A DNA stretch of 64,000 nt, taken from Streptomyces sp. DH-12 (lineage in GTDB: Bacteria; Actinomycetota; Actinomycetes; Streptomycetales; Streptomycetaceae). A program made the translations under genes and the position numbers. The stretch lies in assembly GCF_002899455.1 (NCBI RefSeq), contig NZ_PPFB01000001.1, positions 5,920,001 through 5,984,000 on the forward strand, in the 5' to 3' direction. Under the pieces are notes generated by a model. That model was not told the origin of the DNA. It did not search any database and saw nothing but the letters and a program-made list of their open reading frames with translations. Below, piece by piece: positions 54,262 through 62,332 of this stretch. The first letter of the stretch is position 1; every line of letters starts with the position of its first letter.

Positions 54262-54312
54262 CGGCGGCGGGTCCCTGTCCGGCCTGAGCCGCCGGACAGG
54301 GATCCGCCGCCG
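54262..54312. terminator. bidirectional terminator
   Basis: CGGCGGCGGGTCCCTGTCCG (54262-54281, continuing GC) pairs with 54291-54312 over about 22 bp with a single G-T pair and a 7-nt loop. It separates the convergent lipase and LPMO genes. Confidence 0.85.
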
Positions 54313-54314
54313 GT

Positions 54315-55355
54315 TCAGCGGCCGTGGCGTCCGGTCGCCGTGCGCCGCCGCGCGGAGGCGAACAGCGCGGCCGAGCCGAGCGCCAGCGCCGCGGCGCCGC
54401 CGGCCATCAGGTACGGCGTGCTGTCGTCACCGCCGGTCTCCGCCAGGTTCTGACCGCCGCCGGCCGCCTTCGGCCGGTTGCCCGTGCCGGCGTCCGCCGC
54501 GACCGGGTCGGCCGTGGTGGCGGGGTCGTCGTCGCCGTGCCCGTGGTTCTCGACCGTCGACTTCTCGGCGCCGGCCTCGATCTGCTCCTCGGACGGGGCG
54601 GAGGCCGTCGGCGCCGGGGCGGGCGCCCCCTTCGGCGTGTCGCCCGAGGCGGCCTCACCGCCGTCCGTCTTCCCGTCGCCTTCCGCCGTGTCGCCGCCGG
54701 CCGCGTCCCCGCCCGCCTGCGCACCGCCGAAGGTGACGTCCGAGCAGGAGTAGAAGGCCTCCGGGCTGTCCGACCGCTGCCAGACGGCGTACAGCAACTG
54801 CTGGCCGGAGCGCTCCGGGAGGGTGCCGGAGAAGGTGTAGAAGCCGCCCGACGCGGCCGGGTCGGTGGAGGTCGCCACCGGGTGGGCCAGGTCCAGGTCG
54901 TCCCAGGCCAGCGGCTTGCCCGGGTCGTAGCCGGGCTTGGTGATGTACACCGTGAAGGTGCCCTTGTGCGGGGCCGTCACCCGGTACTTGAAGGTGTGCT
55001 CGCCGCTGGACACGCCGGTCACCGGCCAGTCGGTGCGGGCCAGGTCGAGGCCCTTGAACGCCTCGTTTCCCGCGCTGCACAGCTTGCCGTCCGGAATCAG
55101 CTCCCGGTGGCGCCCGCCCGCGTCACCGATGCGGACGCCGTTCCAGTCGTACAGCGCCTGGGTGCCGCCGGCCGCGACGGCCGCCCTGCACGCCTCCGAC
55201 ACCGGGCTCTCCGGGCCCTCGGCGTAGCACTGGGAGACCCGGCTGACCGGGTCGCCCATCGAACCGTGGGCGGCGGCGGGCGCGGCGGACAGTCCGGTCA
55301 GGGCGAGCGGGGCGAGACCGACGGCGGCGACAGCGGCCTTACGGCGTGCGGACAT
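54315..55355 (-). CDS. lpmP: cell-wall-anchored lytic polysaccharide monooxygenase (AA10)
   Basis: The precursor has 346 residues. Signal cleavage at AAA/HGS exposes His30, the first ligand of the copper histidine brace; the second His is in GEHTFKYR. The AA10 domain covers about residues 30-205 (HGSMGDPVSRVSQCY, ALYDWNGVRIGDAGG, LLYAVWQRSDSPEAFYSCSD). A 90-residue Gly/Asp/Pro linker leads to the sorting signal LAETG, a membrane helix and RRR, so the enzyme is sortase-linked to the wall. From memory, the S. coelicolor counterpart was named LpmP and linked to wall remodelling and development. The start is ATG 55355. Confidence 0.93.
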   Translation of the reverse strand: MSARRKAAVAAVGLAPLALTGLSAAPAAAHGSMGDPVSRVSQCYAEGPESPVSEACRAAVAAGGTQALYDWNGVRIGDAGGRHRELIPDGKLCSAGNEAFKGLDLARTDWPVTGVSSGEHTFKYRVTAPHKGTFTVYITKPGYDPGKPLAWDDLDLAHPVATSTDPAASGGFYTFSGTLPERSGQQLLYAVWQRSDSPEAFYSCSDVTFGGAQAGGDAAGGDTAEGDGKTDGGEAASGDTPKGAPAPAPTASAPSEEQIEAGAEKSTVENHGHGDDDPATTADPVAADAGTGNRPKAAGGGQNLAETGGDDSTPYLMAGGAAALALGSAALFASARRRTATGRHGR

Positions 55356-55538
55356 GGGGCAGCAACTCCTCGGCGAACAGCGGATCTCATGGGGGGCGAT
55401 CCCGGGGGATCCCGTGGGGGTGGATCAGAAACTAGCCCCGCGGAACCCGGAAATCGCCCGGTGAGGGCGGTGCGGGGAGATCCTTATGGTCGCTTTAAGG
55501 GAGCGCTCAGGCTGGGATCAGGTAGGTACCGTGCGCGC

Positions 55539-55890
55539 ATGACGAACGCGCGGATCAGGCCGGCCGTCGCCGCCGACGTACCGGACGCGCGGACGGTGGC
55601 CGACGCGGCCTTCCGGCCCTGCATCGCCCGGATCGGGGCCGTGCCGGCGCCCATGGGGGCCGGCCACGCGGCGAACATGGCCGCCGCCGCGTGTTCGTCG
55701 CGGAGCTCCCGGACGACGGCGGGGCCGGGCCCGCGCGGCCGGCGGGCCTCGTCGTGCCGGAGCCGCGCCCGGACCGCCTGTACCCGGGCATCGTCGCCGT
55801 CCGTCCCGACGCCCGGGGCGCCGGGCCGGGGGCGGCTGCCGCCGGAGTTCGCGGAGACCCGGGCACGGGCGCTCGGACTGCCCTCGTCAT
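55539..55890 (+). pseudogene. GNAT acetyltransferase pseudogene (two frameshifts, 3' end lost)
   Basis: It begins MTNARIRPAVAADVPDARTV and AFRPCIARIGAVPAPMGAGH, a normal GNAT N-terminus. Near 55685-55691 the family continues in another frame (VFVAELPDDGG, later RLYPGIVAVRPDARGAG, the acetyl-CoA-binding strand region). Near 55825-55840 it returns to the first frame (EFAETRARALGL) and then loses similarity. So there is one apparent single-base deletion, one compensating insertion, and loss of the C-terminal third. The end is approximate. Confidence 0.7.
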
Positions 55891-55920
55891 GGCGTGCGTG
55901 GGGAGCCGGATCCCGGGCAA

Positions 55921-55951
55921 GCGCCCCGGCCGAGCCCCGCGGCCGGGGCGC
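55921..55951 (-). terminator. terminator of the 44-residue gene
   Basis: GCGCCCCGGCC (55921-55931) and GGCCGGGGCGC (55941-55951) form a perfect 11-bp stem with a 9-nt loop directly beyond the stop of the small minus-strand gene. Confidence 0.75.
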
Positions 55952-56086
55952 TCAGCCGTCGGGCCACCAGGTGCGGGCGATGTCCTTGCGGATCTCGGGG
56001 CGGTCCGCGGGGCGCTCGTCGGCCTCCTCGCGGACCTGGCGGGTGTCCGTCTTCCTCGGGGGCTTCTGCACGGTGACTCGGCGCAT
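55952..56086 (-). CDS. 44-residue charged hypothetical protein
   Basis: This short gene reads MRRVTVQKPPRKTDTRQVRE, then EADERPADRPEIRKDIARTW and WPDG. It has an ideal Shine-Dalgarno AAGGAGG six bases before its ATG at 56086, Streptomyces-like codon use, and a hairpin terminator at its stop. The protein is highly charged with no membrane segment. The function is unknown. The ending IARTWWPDG recalls small Streptomyces proteins I have seen, but I cannot name a family. Confidence 0.7.
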   Translation of the reverse strand: MRRVTVQKPPRKTDTRQVREEADERPADRPEIRKDIARTWWPDG

Positions 56087-56225
56087 GGCCGCCTCCTTGA
56101 AGGTCCATCCGGGTCGCCCGTTCTCACGGCGGTGAACCTTTCGGGGGAGAGTTCCCCATCCGTCCCGTCGTGTCTGTGGCCGCCGTCACGGATCGACTGT
56201 CAGTGGCAGGTGTCACTCTGAGCCC

Positions 56226-56846
56226 ATGACCACGCAGCACGGTGACGGGACGGACACGAGCGGTGCCGACTGGGACGCGCGGGCGGCCACCTTCGACGAG
56301 GAGCCGGACCACGGGCTGCGCGACCCGCGGGTGCGCGCCGCCTGGGCCGCGCGGCTGCGGGACTGGCTGCCCGGCCGGCCGGGTGACGTCCTGGACCTCG
56401 GCTGCGGCACCGGCAGCCTCTCCCTCCTCGCCGCCGGGCAGGGCCACCGGGTCACCGGGGTGGACCGGTCCCCGGCCATGGTGGCGCTGGCCCGGCAGAA
56501 GCTCGCCGGGCGGCACGCGGTGTTCCTCACCGGCGACGCGGCGCACCCGCCGGTCGACGGTGAGCGGTACGACGCCGTCCTCGTCCGGCACGTGCTGTGG
56601 ACGCTTCCCGAGCCGGACCGGGTGCTGCGGCACTGGCGCGACCTGCTGCGGCCCGGCGGGCGGCTGGTGCTGGTCGAGGGGGTGTGGGGGACGGTGAGCC
56701 CGGTCGGCATACCGGCGGACCGGCTCACCGCCCTCCTCGCCCCGCTCACCGCACGGGTGCGCGTGGAACGGCTGTCCGGGGACCCGGCGCTGTGGGGACG
56801 GGAGGCCGACGACGAGCGGTACGCGGTGGTGGCCTTCCGGGACTGA
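56226..56846 (+). CDS. class I SAM-dependent methyltransferase
   Basis: The protein has 206 residues and consists of a single Methyltransf_11/25-type domain. It begins WDARAATFDEEPDHGLRDP. SAM motif I is VLDLGCGTGSLSLLA, motif II GVDRSPAMVALARQ, and motif IV YDAVLVRHVLWTLPEPD. The substrate is unknown. It starts at ATG 56226, is a single gene, and is divergent from the small gene at 56086. Confidence 0.9.
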   Translation: MTTQHGDGTDTSGADWDARAATFDEEPDHGLRDPRVRAAWAARLRDWLPGRPGDVLDLGCGTGSLSLLAAGQGHRVTGVDRSPAMVALARQKLAGRHAVFLTGDAAHPPVDGERYDAVLVRHVLWTLPEPDRVLRHWRDLLRPGGRLVLVEGVWGTVSPVGIPADRLTALLAPLTARVRVERLSGDPALWGREADDERYAVVAFRD

Positions 56847-56893
56847 ACCGCCGGGGGCCGGACCGCCGGCGGCGTCCCGGCCGGCGCCGTGTC

Positions 56894-57394
56894 TCAGCCG
56901 AGCAGGGCGCCGAGACCGGCCCCGCGGGCCAGGGCGTCCAACTCGTCGAGGGCGGCCACCGCGGCCGCCGCCGCGCCGGGGTCCCTGGCCGCCAGGCCGC
57001 TCTCCGCGAACTCGTCCTCGTCCAGCCGCCGTACGTCCGTGCCGTCGGCGGAGACCCACAGGTCCAGGTCGAGGTCCTCGACGACCAGGCGGCCCCCGGT
57101 CAGCTCGGCCGGGCGGGTGATGTCGCAGTAGTGGCCCTTGAGGACGCCCCCGGAGGTGCGCACCTCCTTCACGGAGTACCAGCGGTCCCGCCAGTAGTGC
57201 TCCGTGAAGACGTCTCCGGGTTCGAAGCGGACGAAGCCGAAGTCGCGTACGCCCTCGCCCGCCCACGGGGCGCGCACGCTGACCCGGGCGCCGTCGTCGG
57301 CGAGCAGCTCCGCCGGGTAACGGATCTTCGTGCGGCCCGCCTTGACCAGGACCACCTCGACGGTCGCGGGTCCGTCAGCCGAGTTCGCGGACAT
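56894..57394 (-). CDS. DUF402 domain protein
   Basis: The protein has 166 residues. It contains the DUF402/FomD-like beta-barrel with GFVRFEPGDVFTEHYWRDRW then YSVKEVR, VLKGHYCDITRPAE and VVEDLDLDLWVSADGT. The Asp-x-Asp metal ligands of the family are visible. Members are nucleotide-diphosphate-type hydrolases, and FomD acts in fosfomycin synthesis; the role here is unknown. It starts at ATG 57394, overlapping the end of the upstream GNAT gene by 20 bp, so the two are co-transcribed. Confidence 0.88.
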   Translation of the reverse strand: MSANSADGPATVEVVLVKAGRTKIRYPAELLADDGARVSVRAPWAGEGVRDFGFVRFEPGDVFTEHYWRDRWYSVKEVRTSGGVLKGHYCDITRPAELTGGRLVVEDLDLDLWVSADGTDVRRLDEDEFAESGLAARDPGAAAAAVAALDELDALARGAGLGALLG

Positions 57395-58307
57395 ACCGCA
57401 CCTCCGTTCCGCACAGCTCGTAGCCGAACCACTCGTTGATCGCGATCATCGGACCGTTCCCGGTGTCGTTGCCGGTGAAGGCTTCTGTGTACCCGGCCGC
57501 GCGGGCCCGGTGCAGCGAGTCGTTCTTCACGAGCTTCGCCAGGCCCCGGCCGCGGTGGGCGCGCGCCGTGCCGGTCATACCGGTCGCGTACCGGGCGCCG
57601 CCGTCCGTGCGGACCGCGGAGAACGCGGCGGGCCGGCCGTCGACCACGGCCACCGTGGTCAGCTCGGCGTCGAACAGCGGGTGCTGCCAGGTCTCCCTCA
57701 GCCACGCCTCGTAGTCGGTGAGCTCCGTGTCCACGTCGCTCGGCTCGTCCGCCGTGGTCTCCGCGTCCAGCTCGAACAGCGGGCGCGGGTCGTCGGCGTA
57801 CGCGGAGCCCGGGCGCAGTTCCACGCCGGGCGGTGGGTCCTGCGGCGGGGGCAGCTCGCGGTGCGCCAGGTCCAGGCGGAGGAAGTGCGCGGAGCGGCTC
57901 GCCCGGTAACCGTGCAGTTCGGCGAAGGCGCGGTTGCCGGGCTCGTCCAGCACCCAGGCCAGCAGCCGGGTCGCCCCGTGCGCGGTCAGATGCTCCTCGG
58001 CGGCGCGCACCAGCAGCGTCCCCGCGCCCCGGCGCGTGTGCCGGGGGTGCACGTAGACGTTGAGGTTGCCCTGGCCGGGCACGGCGCTGTCGTGGCTGAG
58101 GTGCACCTGGGCCGTGCCGATCACCTCCCCGTCGTCGTCCACCGCGACGAGCGGGCGGTAGCGGGCGTCGGGGTGCAGATGGGCGAGCTCGTGGGCCAGG
58201 GACTCCGGGGTGACGAGGACGAACGGCAGCGCGGCCTGCCGTACGCGGGCGAAGCCCTCCAGGTCGGCCGGGGCGTCGGGGCGCAGATCGCGGACGGTCA
58301 CTGTCAT
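57375..58307 (-). CDS. GNAT family N-acetyltransferase, double domain
   Basis: The protein has 310 residues and two GNAT modules. Module one (residues about 1-150) has VYVHPRHTRRGAGTLLVRAA, the R-x-x-G-x-G/A acetyl-CoA loop. Module two (about 165-310) has TGTARAHRGRGLAKLVKNDS and ends NEWFGYELCGTEVRYVREL. This tandem arrangement resembles mycothiol synthase-like and antibiotic-resistance acetyltransferases of actinobacteria. The substrate is unknown. It starts at ATG 58307 and is the first gene of a two-gene unit with DUF402. Confidence 0.9.
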   Translation of the reverse strand: MTVTVRDLRPDAPADLEGFARVRQAALPFVLVTPESLAHELAHLHPDARYRPLVAVDDDGEVIGTAQVHLSHDSAVPGQGNLNVYVHPRHTRRGAGTLLVRAAEEHLTAHGATRLLAWVLDEPGNRAFAELHGYRASRSAHFLRLDLAHRELPPPQDPPPGVELRPGSAYADDPRPLFELDAETTADEPSDVDTELTDYEAWLRETWQHPLFDAELTTVAVVDGRPAAFSAVRTDGGARYATGMTGTARAHRGRGLAKLVKNDSLHRARAAGYTEAFTGNDTGNGPMIAINEWFGYELCGTEVRYVRELG

Positions 58308-58433
58308 GTGAGCGCACGCTACGAGGCGATGGGGCGGGGGTGCCTCTTATTTTCCCGGGGCGCCGCGTGGGTGGGCCGGGGCGCCGGCCGGGCGGGGGTG
58401 TGGGGCGTCCGGGGGGTGCGCGAGAATCGCGGC

Positions 58434-58802
58434 GTGAGTGTACGGATCCATATCCAGGACGGAACACCGCCGTACGAGCAGGTGCGGGCGCGGATCGCCG
58501 AGCAGGCGCGGTCGGGGGAACTGCCGGTGGGGTACCGGCTGCCGACGGTGCGGGGGCTGGCCGAGACGCTCGGGCTCGCGGTGAACACGGTCGCCAAGGC
58601 GTACCGGGCGCTCGAGGCGGACGGGGTGATCGAGACGCGGGGGCGGAACGGAACGGTGATCGCTGCCGCGGGGGCGGCGGCGGAGAGGGAGGCTGCGGCC
58701 GCGGCGCAGGCGTTCGCCGAGAGGGTCCGGCGACTGGGGTTGGGGGAGGAGGCGGCGATGGCCGCGGTCCGGGACGCGCTGCGGGCGGTCTACCGGGCGT
58801 AG
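58434..58802 (+). CDS. GntR family regulator, YtrA-like
   Basis: The protein has 122 residues. The N-terminal GntR winged helix begins VRIHIQDGTPPYEQVRARIA and continues YRLPTVRGLAETLGLAVNTV then AKAYRALEADGVIETRGRNG. A short helical C-terminus follows (about 45 residues, Ala/Glu/Arg-rich) as in the YtrA subfamily, which usually represses an ABC transporter. No transporter is adjacent here. The GTG at 58434 lacks a strong Shine-Dalgarno. It is divergent from the GNAT gene. Confidence 0.88.
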   Translation: MSVRIHIQDGTPPYEQVRARIAEQARSGELPVGYRLPTVRGLAETLGLAVNTVAKAYRALEADGVIETRGRNGTVIAAAGAAAEREAAAAAQAFAERVRRLGLGEEAAMAAVRDALRAVYRA

Positions 58803-58924
58803 GCGCCGCGGGGGTTGGGGCCGCCGGCCGCTGCGGACGCGTGCGGGTGGGGACGGGTGCGCGGTTCCCCGCGTCCCCAAGGGGGTTGGGCGAGGCTTCC
58901 GCAGGGGCCGGAGGGCGGTCGAGG

Positions 58925-59154
58925 TCGTGGCGTCGCGGACTGCTGACCGTGACGACGGAGTCCGGTGGCGTGCGCTCCAGGCAGGAGGCGAAGGTCTCCC
59001 GGGACGGCAGCCGGCAGAAGGCGTTGTTCACCTCGGCGGTGGGGGAGACGGCCGCGTACTCCTCCAGCCACAGCCGTACCGGCGGGCCGGGCGGGCACAG
59101 CACCCCGCGCCGGTCCTTGCGCTGCCGTCCCGAACTCCCGACCGGCAGCGGCGT
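58925..59154 (-). pseudogene. decayed DUF72 (YecE-like) gene remnant
   Basis: Minus-strand translation from an ACG codon at 59154 gives PLPVGSSGRQRKDRRGVLCP then PPVRLWLEEYAAV, EVNNAFCRLPSRETFASCLE and RTPPDSVVTVSS. This is the N-terminus of DUF72 proteins (typical GTSGWxYxxWRGxxYPPG and EVNNTFYRLPSxETFAxWxExTPPDFxF) with Trp and Tyr replaced by Arg and Cys and the start ATG apparently changed to ACG. All inferred changes are single transitions. The remaining 170 or so residues are missing. GGAGG lies upstream, overlapping the stop of the ATPase gene. The left end is approximate. Confidence 0.7.
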
Positions 59155-59170
59155 GCGGCCCTCACCCCTC

Positions 59171-60283
59171 CTACAGGTACAGGCCCGCGTCCGCGTCGCC
59201 GCGCGGCTCCGGCAGGGCGGTCGGGGAGGTGCCCCGGCGCAGGGCGTACAACTCGGCCAGGGTCGCCCCCTCGCGTCCGACGCCCTCCTCGCGGCCCAGC
59301 CAGTTCACCGCCTCCGTGCGGGTCAGCGGCCCCACCTCGATCCGGGCCAGGCAGCGGCCCGGACGCACCACGGCCGGGTGCAGCCGCTCCAGGTCCTCGT
59401 TGGTGGTGACGCCCACCAGGACGTTGCGGCCCTGGCCGAGCAGACCGTCGGTGAGGTTCAGCAGCCGGGACAGCGCCTGGCCCGCCGTGTGCTTGGCCTC
59501 GCCGCGGATCAGTTCGTCGCAGTCCTCCAGGAGCAGCAGCCGCCAGCGGTTCCTGCCGGACGCGTCCTCCTCGCCGATGGCGATGTCCATCAGGTAGCCG
59601 ACGTCGGAGAACAGCCGCTCGGGGTCCAGGACGCAGTCCACCTGGCACCAGTCCCGCCAGGACCGGGCGAGGGTGCGCAGCGCGGACGTCTTGCCGGTGC
59701 CCGGCGGGCCGTGCAGCAGGAGCAGCCGCCCCGAGATGTCCTCGGGGGTGGTCTTCATCAGCCGGTCCATCGCGTCCGCCACCGGGGCGGTGTAGTTGGG
59801 CCGGATCTCCTCCCACGTGCCGGCCGTGATCTGCCGGGTGGTGCGGTGCGGACCGCGCCGCGGGGAGACGTACCAGAACCCCATGGCGACGTGCTCCGGC
59901 TGCGGTTCCGGCTCGTCGGCCGCGCCGTCGGTGGCCTCCTCCAGGATCCGCTCCGCCAGGTCGGCGCTGGTCGCGGTCACCGTGACGTCGGCGCCCCGGT
60001 TCCAGCGGGAGATCAGCAGCGTCCAGCCGTCCCCCTCGGCCAGGGTGGCGCTGCGGTCGTCGTCCTTGGCGAGCCGCAGCAGCCGCGCCTCCGCGGGCAG
60101 GAGGGTCGCGCCGGACCGGACGCGTTCGAGGGTGGCGGCGTGCGAGTAGGGCTGCTCGCCCGTCGCGAAACGGCCGAGGAACAGCGCGTCGACGACGTCG
60201 GACGGGGAGTCGTTGTCGTCGACGTTGAGCCGGATGGGCAGGGCGTCGTGCGGGTGCGCGGACATGCCGTCATGATCGGTCAC
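59171..60283 (-). CDS. AAA family ATPase with DUF5925-type N-terminus
   Basis: The protein has 370 residues. The N-terminal domain (residues about 15-150) begins LPIRLNVDDNDSPSDVVDAL and has DGWTLLISRWNRGADVTVTA. The AAA core has Walker A LLHGPPGTGKTSALR, Walker B WRLLLLEDCDELI, sensor VLVGVTTNEDL and an Arg-finger-like VVRPGRC. It resembles CbxX/CFQX-type remodelling ATPases. The start is GTG 60283; ATG 60265 is an alternative. A DUF72 gene once followed on the same strand, and its Shine-Dalgarno overlaps this stop. Confidence 0.88.
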   Translation of the reverse strand: MTDHDGMSAHPHDALPIRLNVDDNDSPSDVVDALFLGRFATGEQPYSHAATLERVRSGATLLPAEARLLRLAKDDDRSATLAEGDGWTLLISRWNRGADVTVTATSADLAERILEEATDGAADEPEPQPEHVAMGFWYVSPRRGPHRTTRQITAGTWEEIRPNYTAPVADAMDRLMKTTPEDISGRLLLLHGPPGTGKTSALRTLARSWRDWCQVDCVLDPERLFSDVGYLMDIAIGEEDASGRNRWRLLLLEDCDELIRGEAKHTAGQALSRLLNLTDGLLGQGRNVLVGVTTNEDLERLHPAVVRPGRCLARIEVGPLTRTEAVNWLGREEGVGREGATLAELYALRRGTSPTALPEPRGDADAGLYL

Positions 60284-60501
60284 GGGGGCTCCCCGTGCAC
60301 CTGGATTGCCGGGTGCGCCCGTGCGTGGCGCGTCGCTCCCGGTCCGCCGGCGACGGACTTCTCACCGTGCGGTGCCGGAAAGCCGCGCCGTCCCGGTGTT
60401 CGTCCGGTGCTCGACGGTAATAGTTCTGACATGAACACTTCCGTTCAACACGCCTCGTTGGTACGACGGTTGAGGCAGAGATCCTGCTAAAGGGAGGTTC
60501 C

Positions 60502-61308
60502 ATGAGACGTTCCCGACTCGTCCTCTTCCTCACCACCTTCTTCCTCGCCGTCACCGCCGCCCTCACCGGCGCGACCGCGGCGCACGCGTCCGCACAGGCG
60601 GCCCCCGGCCCGTACGTGGCCCTGGGCGACTCCTACTCCTCGGGCGTCGGCGCCGGCAGCTACATCTCCTCCAGCGGCGACTGCAAGCGCAGCACGAAGG
60701 CCCACCCGTACCTCTGGGCGGCCGCGAACTCACCGTCCTCCTTCTCCTTCACGGCCTGCTCGGGCGCCCGTACGGGTGATGTCCTCTCCGGGCAGCTCGG
60801 CCCGCTCTCCGCGAGCACCGCCCTCGTCTCGATCAGCATCGGCGGCAACGACGCGGGATTCGCCGACGTCATGACGACCTGTGTGCTCCAGTCCGACAGC
60901 TCCTGCCTCTCCCGCATCGCCACCGCCCGCGCCTTCGTCGACTCGACGCTGCCCGGCAGGCTCGACGGCGTCTACACCGCGATCCGGGACCGGGCGCCCA
61001 ACGCCCACGTGGTGGTGCTCGGTTACCCCCGCTTCTACCAGCTCGGCACCAGCTGCATCGGCCTCTCCGAGACCAAGCGGAAGGCCATCAACGACGCCTC
61101 CGACCACCTCAACAACGCCATCGCCCAGCGCGCCCGGGCGTACGGCTACACGTTCGGCGACGTCCGCACCACGTTCAGCGGCCACGAGATCTGCTCCGGG
61201 AACCCCTGGCTGCACAGCGTGGACTGGCTGAACATCGGCAACTCCTACCACCCGAAGGCCGCCGGACAGTCGGGCGGCTACCTCCCGGTGCTCACCTCGG
61301 CGGCCTGA
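60502..61308 (+). CDS. secreted SGNH/GDSL lipase-esterase
   Basis: The protein has 268 residues. The signal peptide ends near AHASAQAAP (about residue 33). Block I is VALGDSYSSG with nucleophile Ser44; block III is SIGGNDAGFADV (oxyanion Asn); block V is NSYHPKAAGQ with the catalytic His. Six Cys form the three disulphides typical of Streptomyces SGNH lipases. It is close in layout to the S. coelicolor enzymes described by Cote and Shareck, cited here from memory. The ATG at 60502 follows AGGGAGG. A stem-loop follows. Confidence 0.94.
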   Translation: MRRSRLVLFLTTFFLAVTAALTGATAAHASAQAAPGPYVALGDSYSSGVGAGSYISSSGDCKRSTKAHPYLWAAANSPSSFSFTACSGARTGDVLSGQLGPLSASTALVSISIGGNDAGFADVMTTCVLQSDSSCLSRIATARAFVDSTLPGRLDGVYTAIRDRAPNAHVVVLGYPRFYQLGTSCIGLSETKRKAINDASDHLNNAIAQRARAYGYTFGDVRTTFSGHEICSGNPWLHSVDWLNIGNSYHPKAAGQSGGYLPVLTSAA

Positions 61309-61872
61309 CCCCCGTGGCCCCGTAGCCGTCGTCCCCGCCGGACGCCGAGGCGGAGGCCCCGCCCGACGGGGTCTCCGCCGCGCGCGACCGGGGACGTGAG
61401 ACCGCCCACGTTCTCGCCGTCCCGGACGTCCGCGCGAGCAGCGGCCGGGCCGTCCGGGGCCGCGGGACCGGAGTGATCGCCTCCGTACCGGCCGGCGGGG
61501 CGGCCGTCACTCCGGGCGGACATGACGGCCCCCGGGCGGCCGGGTACGCCGGCTCCGGCTCATGGACCGGGACGGCCGGCCCGCTCCCTCGGGCCCCTCG
61601 AGCGCGACACGCCCTTGGCCGCGTCCGGTCTCCACCCCGCGACGGCGTCACTCGCGGTGACCGTCTGACCGGAGGGTGGCTTTCCGCAACCCGCCGGCCA
61701 GCCCATCGTCCAACTCGCCCTGAAAACGGTCGGATTCGGAGAGTAATCGCCGAGTGTTCGTCAACACCCTTATGGGGAAGGTGAATCCTGTGACCTCGAT
61801 ACACGGGTGCCCGTACGGGACGATAGGGTTACCCTGCCCGGGCCGGGTGGAGTCGTACGGGTGGGGAGTGAC
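61309..61872 (+). other. gap after the lipase
   Basis: This 564-bp region holds the lipase terminator (61349-61379). Between 61400 and 61750 I see only open frames with poor codon bias on both strands. The last 100 bases contain an AT-richer stretch (61740-61800) and GATAGGGTTACC (61822-61833) and probably carry the promoter of the next gene. Confidence 0.45.
61349..61379 (+). terminator. lipase terminator
   Basis: GGCGGAGGCCCCG (61349-61361) pairs with CGGGGTCTCCGCC (61367-61379) over 13 bp with one G-T pair and a 5-nt loop, 40 bases after the stop. Confidence 0.8.
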
Positions 61873-62142
61873 ATGGAACAGATAACAGTGCGCAGCAGGG
61901 CCAGGATCCCTGCGATCACCTGCGGCAGCGGCGCGAGCAGTACGCGTCTCGACCGCCATCTCTCGGTCCTCGCGGGACCGGCCGTCCCGCAGCGGGAGAC
62001 GGCCGAGGCGACGTCACTCATGCGTGAGCTGACCGCGCGTGACAGCACCCGCGGCACCAAGGGCGCACGGGCCCGCGCGAGCCGCGTCTCGCTCTTCGCC
62101 CCGCTGCGCCGACTGCGCCGCTCCCTGTTCGGCAGCCGGTAG
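61873..62142 (+). CDS. small basic hypothetical protein
   Basis: The protein has 89 residues, starting MEQITVRSRARIPAITCGSG with a Ser/Arg-rich body and a basic end (FAPLRRLRRSLFGSR). There is no membrane segment, signal peptide or known domain. The ATG at 61873 has GGGGAG about five bases upstream, and a hairpin follows the stop, so it looks like a real monocistronic gene. The amphipathic basic C-terminus could bind nucleic acid or membrane. Confidence 0.65.
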   Translation: MEQITVRSRARIPAITCGSGASSTRLDRHLSVLAGPAVPQRETAEATSLMRELTARDSTRGTKGARARASRVSLFAPLRRLRRSLFGSR

Positions 62143-62146
62143 CGTC

Positions 62147-62177
62147 CGCGCCGGACGGTCCCACCCGTCCCGGCGCG
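62147..62177 (+). terminator. terminator-like hairpin
   Basis: CGCGCCGGACGG (62147-62158) pairs with CCGTCCCGGCGCG (62165-62177) with one bulged base, just after the stop at 62142. Confidence 0.55.
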
Positions 62178-62332
62178 GCGCTCGCCCGCTGTCCCCACGG
62201 CACACGGCCCCATTCCGCCGGCCGCACGACACCGGCCTTCATCCTGCCGACCCCGATCCCACCCGGCGGCGACCGCAGGACTCGTCCACCGTCCGCGGTC
62301 CGTCCACGCGCACGTGTGGCTGCCGCTTGACG

